Shown here: positions 40,731-44,852 of the stretch, piece after piece
Layout: every line of letters starts with the position of its first letter
Numbering within the stretch: position 1 is the stretch's first letter
NCBI GenBank assembly: GCA_045536025.1
Contig: JAZSMT010000035.1
Span: 1-44,852 of the forward strand
DNA length: 44,852 bases
Direction: 5' to 3'
From: HGM11412 sp045536025
GTDB taxonomy: Bacteria; Bacillota; Clostridia; Christensenellales; Borkfalkiaceae
Made by a program: the position numbers and the translations under genes
The notes under the pieces: generated by a model
Told to the model about the DNA's origin: nothing
What the model saw: the letters and a program-made list of their open reading frames with translations, nothing else
Databases searched by the model: none

Positions 40731-40774
40731 AAGCACGCTAACTTTCACTTTTAGTGAAGTATAGTGTGCTATAC
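40731..40774. terminator. bidirectional terminator
   Basis: AGCACGCTA (40732-40740) pairs with TAGTGTGCT (40762-40770) through G-T pairs, with an inner stem of CTTTCAC/GTGAAG type. An A-rich flank on the left and ACTTTT on the right allow use by both sigE (plus) and the kdpE operon (minus). Confidence 0.65.
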
Positions 40775-40941
40775 TTTTGTTATAAACTAAAAATCCCTTA
40801 TAGGGAACGTCCTAAACTGTGGATTTTTTTTGCTAGAATTTTAGCATTTCATGTCGGTAATTTTATTTTGCTTAATTTTTCGACGAAACATCTACTTTAA
40901 TCTCTTGAGTTTGTGTATTTTTTACTTTTATAACTGTAATA

Positions 40942-41640
40942 TTATTCTATTCTCATCATTCTATATCCAACGCCAATATGCGTTTGAATATACTGTGGAG
41001 AATCTGGTTCTATTTCAATCTTCTTTCGAAGCGTTGCCATAAACACACGCAAGGACGCAACGTTGCTTTCCCAAGCCGCGCCCCAAATCTTTTGAGTTAT
41101 AAAGGTATGGGTGAGAACTTTCCCTATGTTTTGAGAAAGCAAACACAGCAATTTATATTCAATAGGTGTTAAATGTAACTCGTTGTCGTTAATATATGCA
41201 CAACCTGCGGCATAATCAATTTTAAGATTACCGTTTATAAATAGTGAGTCCGATTGCATTGCTGAATGCAAGACAGACAATCTTCGTGTGGTAACACGAA
41301 TTCTCGCAAGCAATTCTTCCACAGAAAACGGTTTGGTTAAATAATCATCAGCGCCTGCATCCAACGCTTCTATTTTATCATTATCTTCACTTCTGGCACT
41401 GATAACGATAATTGGCATTTCCGACCAAGTTCGTATCTTTTTTATTACCTCTATCCCGTCAATATCAGGAAGACCTAAATCAAGCAAAACAATATCGGGA
41501 TTGTGTGAAGATGCTTGCATTATTGCGTTTTCTCCGTTTTGAGCGGTTAAGTATTTGTATTCGTGCGCCTTTAACGTAGTCGTAATTAAATTACGGATAG
41601 GCGCATCATCTTCAACTATCAATATCAATGGATTATTCAT
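40942..41640 (-). CDS. kdpE: KdpE-like response regulator
   Basis: A 232-residue OmpR-family regulator. The receiver has acidic D11-D12, phosphorylation site D54 in 'IVLLDLGLPDI' and the lysine in 'LTKPFS'. The C-terminal winged helix has 'LHLTPIEYKLLCLLSQNIGKVLTHTFITQKIWG' and 'VASLRVFMATLRKKIE', close to KdpE. It should respond to the histidine kinase encoded just upstream, with which it overlaps by 8 bases. In known systems KdpDE controls potassium uptake genes. No kdpFABC genes appear here; trkA and trkH are the likely local targets. Confidence 0.9.
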   Translation of the reverse strand: MNNPLILIVEDDAPIRNLITTTLKAHEYKYLTAQNGENAIMQASSHNPDIVLLDLGLPDIDGIEVIKKIRTWSEMPIIVISARSEDNDKIEALDAGADDYLTKPFSVEELLARIRVTTRRLSVLHSAMQSDSLFINGNLKIDYAAGCAYINDNELHLTPIEYKLLCLLSQNIGKVLTHTFITQKIWGAAWESNVASLRVFMATLRKKIEIEPDSPQYIQTHIGVGYRMMRIE

Positions 41641-43591
41641 TTATTTTTATCTCCCCAATAGGTAAAGTAAAGGTAAATATAGCGCCACTCGGCACGTTGT
41701 CTTTTACAAAAATTTCTCCGCCGTGCACGCTAATTATAGATTTGCAAAGCGAAAGACCTAACCCGATGCTCCTACGGCTATCGGCTAACTTATTCGCTCC
41801 TGTATAAAACATATCAAACACGCGCTCTTTTAATTCATCAGGAATACCGGCGCCGTTGTCGGTAATACTAATTATTGCTTTATCTTTTTGTTGTTCAGTG
41901 GTTATAGTTATCATTGAATCTTTCGGCGTATATTTTATAGCGTTATCAAGGATATTGATAATAACTTGAATAATTAAGCGTGTATCCATTTTTGCAAGCA
42001 AAAATTCATCTTTATGGACTACGGTTATTTTTTGTCTACCTTGACGCATATGAACGTGTTTAACGGCTTCAGCCACAACCTCGTCAATAAGTTCAGCCGT
42101 GAAGTTTAGATTCATTCTGCCTTCTTCAAGGCGAGTTATGGACAACAAGTTTTCAACAAGATTTATAAGCCACATTGAATCGTTGTAAATGTCGTTATAA
42201 ATTGATAATTTAGTCTGTTCGTCAAAGGAAGATGCGTTTGAAATAAGATTGCTCGCATTTCCCGAAATAGCAGTCAACGGAGTACGCAAGTCGTGTGAAA
42301 TTGCACGAAGTAGATTTGCACGCAATTGTTCATTTTCGGCAAGCACTGCGGCAAGTTCTTTTTCTTTTGCGTTAAAAAGATTTTCAAGAGCTAACGCACA
42401 TTCGCCCACAAGTGATAATATAATACTATTTTCAAAAGAATCAATTTCTTTTTCATTCTTATATACGGCAACGATACCATATGTTCGTAATTGCGTTTTA
42501 AGGGGATAGTAATCACATCTTAGTTGAGCATCTTTATAATCATAAGAATGGTTTATAAGTATGCTCTTAGCTATATTAAGTTCCTTTTCTCCCATCTGAA
42601 ATGAATTATCTAACGCATAAACGAGAGTTTGTAAAGCATCTTTATTTTGCTTAAAAATAACAATTTCTCTATTTAATAACTTTTTTAATTGCTCTGCCGT
42701 TATTTTCAGAACTTCTTCGTCGTCGCTTGCACGTTGTAATAACCGATTAGCATCAAAAAGAATTTTCGTTCGATATGCCGCTTGTGAAGATTGTTTCGTT
42801 TGGTTATGCATTTTAGACGCCAAACTACCCGTAATTAAAGAAGCGACAAACATAATCGCAAACGTAATAGGATATCCGTCACCGTAAGCCATTAATGAAA
42901 ATCTCGGCTTTGTAAATAGAAAATTAAATATCAATACGCTTGCTACCGAAGAAAATCCCCACGCTAATTTACTGCTCGTAACTATAGATGTTATCAACAC
43001 ACCAAGAATGTAAAGCGTTATAATATTAGCTTCAGAAAAGCCAAGATGGGCAAAAAATAGTCCAATAAAAGAAGTAACTATAATTACTCCAAGACTTATT
43101 ACAAGGTCTTTGACAATAGACAAAGCATTTGTTTTCTTAAATAAAGTTTCTTTTTGTTCTCTTAAATCAGAATCAGCATCAGGAATAATATGAATATCTA
43201 TATTCGTAGCAAGAGCAATCAATTTATCCGCAAGAGTAGGTTTTCGTATAATTCCCGCTCTTTTCGTTGCATTTCTACCGATAACGATTTTGGTAGCCCC
43301 TGACGTTTTTGCGTATTCAGCCATTTGAAGCGCTACGTCTTCACCATAAACGGTCACAATCGTTGCTCCCATTCGTTCTGCAAACTTTATATTATTTTGT
43401 AATCGCTTTGCATTTTCCTCTGATAAGACTTCACTTTGGGAAGTTTTTATATACAACGCAGTAAGATTAGCGTCAAACGCTCTTGCCATTTTCGATGCTG
43501 TTTCAACAATTTTTGAATTGGAAGGAGCAGAAGATAGCCCAACTAAAATATGCTCTTTTTTCTTGGATTGTTTTTCCGCATTTTGCACCAT
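41633..43591 (-). CDS. kdpD: KdpD-like histidine kinase lacking the N-terminal KdpD domain
   Basis: A 652-residue membrane kinase; classical KdpD has about 890. The order is: USP-type domain (13-140), DUF4118 with four membrane helices (about 165-265), a GAF-like region (about 285-410), HisKA with H433 in 'AISHDLRTPLTA', and HATPase with 'ILDNAIKYTP', 'ITDNGAGIP' and 'GLGLSLCKS'. The P-loop-bearing N-terminal KdpD sensor domain is absent. In the USP, G18-L-S-S-A-P-S-N25 and 'LTALY' (43-47) resemble the c-di-AMP-binding pattern reported for Staphylococcus KdpD. A possible own promoter has TATAAT at 43623-43628 (minus). AGGAG precedes the ATG. Confidence 0.9.
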   Translation of the reverse strand: MVQNAEKQSKKKEHILVGLSSAPSNSKIVETASKMARAFDANLTALYIKTSQSEVLSEENAKRLQNNIKFAERMGATIVTVYGEDVALQMAEYAKTSGATKIVIGRNATKRAGIIRKPTLADKLIALATNIDIHIIPDADSDLREQKETLFKKTNALSIVKDLVISLGVIIVTSFIGLFFAHLGFSEANIITLYILGVLITSIVTSSKLAWGFSSVASVLIFNFLFTKPRFSLMAYGDGYPITFAIMFVASLITGSLASKMHNQTKQSSQAAYRTKILFDANRLLQRASDDEEVLKITAEQLKKLLNREIVIFKQNKDALQTLVYALDNSFQMGEKELNIAKSILINHSYDYKDAQLRCDYYPLKTQLRTYGIVAVYKNEKEIDSFENSIILSLVGECALALENLFNAKEKELAAVLAENEQLRANLLRAISHDLRTPLTAISGNASNLISNASSFDEQTKLSIYNDIYNDSMWLINLVENLLSITRLEEGRMNLNFTAELIDEVVAEAVKHVHMRQGRQKITVVHKDEFLLAKMDTRLIIQVIINILDNAIKYTPKDSMITITTEQQKDKAIISITDNGAGIPDELKERVFDMFYTGANKLADSRRSIGLGLSLCKSIISVHGGEIFVKDNVPSGAIFTFTLPIGEIKINE

Positions 43592-43676
43592 ACTTCATCT
43601 CCTTTTTATTTTTTACATTTCTATTATAACATATCTTTTCAAAAAAAACTATTACAACCTATGCTCCTTAATTATT

Positions 43677-43946
43677 TTATCCATCACAAAAGTCATCTTC
43701 ATTGGAAATAACTACTTTCATCTTGCCACCTTTTTCTTTAACCTTTTTTATTTCTGAAAGGATTTCTTCGTCCGATGCATCTTCGTTATGTATGATTCGT
43801 GTCACTTTTTCTTCATCTTCTCTAAAATACGGTTTATACTTTTCATTCAAAAATTTGTCAAGACGTTTCATAACGAAAAAGCCGAATACAAAAATAGCCA
43901 ACACAGTTATTACTAATAATATATCTCTTAATACTTCGTTTTCCAT
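43677..43946 (-). CDS. 89-residue single-helix membrane protein in the potassium operon
   Basis: Starts at an ATG behind AAGGAGGTTACATA. One N-terminal helix ('ILLVITVLAIFVFGFFVM') is followed by a charged cytoplasmic part with 'EEILSEIKKVKEKGGKMKVVISNEDD'. It lies between trkA and kdpD on the same strand, so a role in tuning the K+ transporter or in linking it to KdpD is plausible. I do not recognise a family. Confidence 0.72.
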   Translation of the reverse strand: MENEVLRDILLVITVLAIFVFGFFVMKRLDKFLNEKYKPYFREDEEKVTRIIHNEDASDEEILSEIKKVKEKGGKMKVVISNEDDFCDG

Positions 43947-43983
43947 TATGTAACCTCCTTATAAGTTTGTATTTTTACCGCTT

Positions 43984-44637
43984 TTATATATTAAAGCATT
44001 TTTTTAATGCTTTATACTCTCCACACACGAGCAACGTTTTCTTTGATGTTAGTACAGTATCAGGCGCAAACATTGCGTTTATTTTTCCATTTTCCTTAAT
44101 CGCTATGATATTAACGTTATATTTCTTACGTATATCAATTTGCAAAATACTTTTACCTATCCACTCTTTGGGAACGGATACTTCAAATATCGAACAAGAT
44201 TCATCAAGTTCTATATAATCAAGAATATGGTCTGCACTATATCGAATCGCCATCCAAGACGCAAGTTGCTTTTCAGGATATACTATTTCGTCAGCACCGT
44301 TACGTAATAGGAATTTTGCCTGCCCATCGCGTTCAGCACGCGAAACAACTTTCTTAGCTCCAAGTTCTTTCAACAAACAAGTGGTTTCAAGCGAACTTTG
44401 AAAATCTCCCCCAATGGTAACGATGCAAACGTCATAATTATCTACTCCAAGTGAGCGCAAAAACAACTCGTTCGTACTATCCCCAATTTGTCCATTGGTT
44501 ACAATAGACATAATCTCATTGACCTTTTCTTCGTCGTGGTCAACCGCCATAATTTCGTGTCCAAGTTCGTTTAGTTTCATAGCAATATGCTTTCCAAAAC
44601 GACCAAGTCCAATAAGTAAAATTGATTTTTTCTTCAT
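43984..44637 (-). CDS. trkA: TrkA/KtrA potassium channel regulatory subunit
   Basis: A 217-residue single RCK protein. 'LLIGLGRFGKHIAMKLNELGHEIMAVDHD' gives the Rossmann glycines G10, G12, G15 and the acidic D33 for the ribose. 'VTIGGDFQSSLETTCLLKELGAKKVVSRA' is typical RCK-N, and the C-terminal RCK-C domain follows. The size matches KtrA. It forms a cytoplasmic ring that gates the membrane subunit encoded just upstream (trkH/ktrB). KtrA RCK-C domains bind c-di-AMP in other Firmicutes. AAGGAG lies seven bases before the ATG. Confidence 0.93.
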   Translation of the reverse strand: MKKKSILLIGLGRFGKHIAMKLNELGHEIMAVDHDEEKVNEIMSIVTNGQIGDSTNELFLRSLGVDNYDVCIVTIGGDFQSSLETTCLLKELGAKKVVSRAERDGQAKFLLRNGADEIVYPEKQLASWMAIRYSADHILDYIELDESCSIFEVSVPKEWIGKSILQIDIRKKYNVNIIAIKENGKINAMFAPDTVLTSKKTLLVCGEYKALKKCFNI

Positions 44638-44648
44638 ATATCTTCTCC

Positions 44649-44852
44649 TTAACCTACCGTTATGTTATCTATTGGCAACTTTGAAACTTGTTTTTTATTT
44701 CCACCTAAAGTCGCATATATAAGGGTTAACCCACCAACACGACCAAAAAACATCAAAATCATCAATATTATTTTCGATATTATCCCAAGAGATGGCGTAA
44801 TACCTAGAGTTAATCCAACCGTACCGATTGCCGATGCCGTTTCAAAAAGGCA
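44649..44852 (-). CDS. trkH: TrkH/KtrB potassium transporter subunit (C-terminal 67 residues, cut by window end)
   Basis: The minus strand encodes 'CLFETASAIGTVGLTLGITPSLG' and 'IILMILMFFGRVGGLTLIYATLGGN', the last pore-loop and helix of the Trk/Ktr family. The selectivity motif around 'SAIGTVGL' is present. The stop is at 44649-44651, 11 bases before the trkA ATG, with the trkA ribosome site between. The start lies outside the window. Confidence 0.9.
   Translation of the reverse strand, partial: CLFETASAIGTVGLTLGITPSLGIISKIILMILMFFGRVGGLTLIYATLGGNKKQVSKLPIDNITVG

Overview
The window looks like a contiguous chromosomal segment of a low-to-mid GC Firmicute, most likely an uncultured anaerobic Clostridia lineage. 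The evidence is the gene content and order: yggS-sepF near ileS, tig-clpP-clpX-lon-engB, rsmD-coaD-ylbJ, murB-PHP-whiA, and nrdR-spoIIGA-sigE. A large Firmicutes-type SRP RNA points the same way. SpoIIGA, pro-sigma-E and a YlbJ-like protein indicate endospore ancestry. No phage, insertion sequence, CRISPR array, tRNA or rRNA was seen.

Layout. (1) 1-205 holds an array of small hairpins joined by a repeated 9-bp linker that inverts half way. (2) 216-1432, minus strand: SRP RNA, yggS, sepF. (3) 1571-6269, plus strand: ileS (type-2 isoleucyl-tRNA synthetase), a 23S-rRNA-type methyltransferase and an RluA pseudouridine synthase; then a MntP/YtaF-like membrane protein (minus), a membrane-anchored surface protein and a second RluA enzyme. 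(4) 9330-18370 is protein quality control: rqcH (minus), tig, clpP, clpX, a short-chain dehydrogenase (minus), lon and engB. (5) 18397-25360 is mixed housekeeping: a DUF6062-like protein, an ABC half-transporter, a 35-residue membrane microprotein not in a standard ORF list, alr-rsmD-coaD, ylbJ and rarA. (6) 25440-29489: a Wzz / BY-kinase / PHP-phosphatase trio without glycosyltransferases, a patatin and a solute-binding-like protein. (7) 29527-35257: a tightly overlapping operon murB-PHP-whiA-cca-uvrC. (8) 35247-40307: DUF1294-like protein, YgiQ radical SAM enzyme, nrdR, an exported protein, spoIIGA and sigE. (9) 40308-40941: a second mirrored hairpin array and a bidirectional terminator. (10) 40942-44852, minus strand: potassium homeostasis genes trkH (cut by the window end), trkA/ktrA, an 89-residue membrane protein, an N-terminally short kdpD and kdpE.

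Most genes are in short operons, with bidirectional terminators between convergent units. Promoters visible by eye are sigma-A type and often use TAAAAT as the -10, with a shared extension around it. Several genes, including lon and the ABC transporter, have a good promoter ending about 10 bases before the start codon and no Shine-Dalgarno, suggesting near-leaderless transcripts.

The least explained structures are the two mirrored hairpin arrays. They share architecture and a 10-mer but use different linkers. Other points of interest are the truncated KdpD with a possible c-di-AMP-binding motif, the orphan BY-kinase module, and gene starts set directly behind terminators. All functional calls rest on reading motifs and gene order; no database search was possible.
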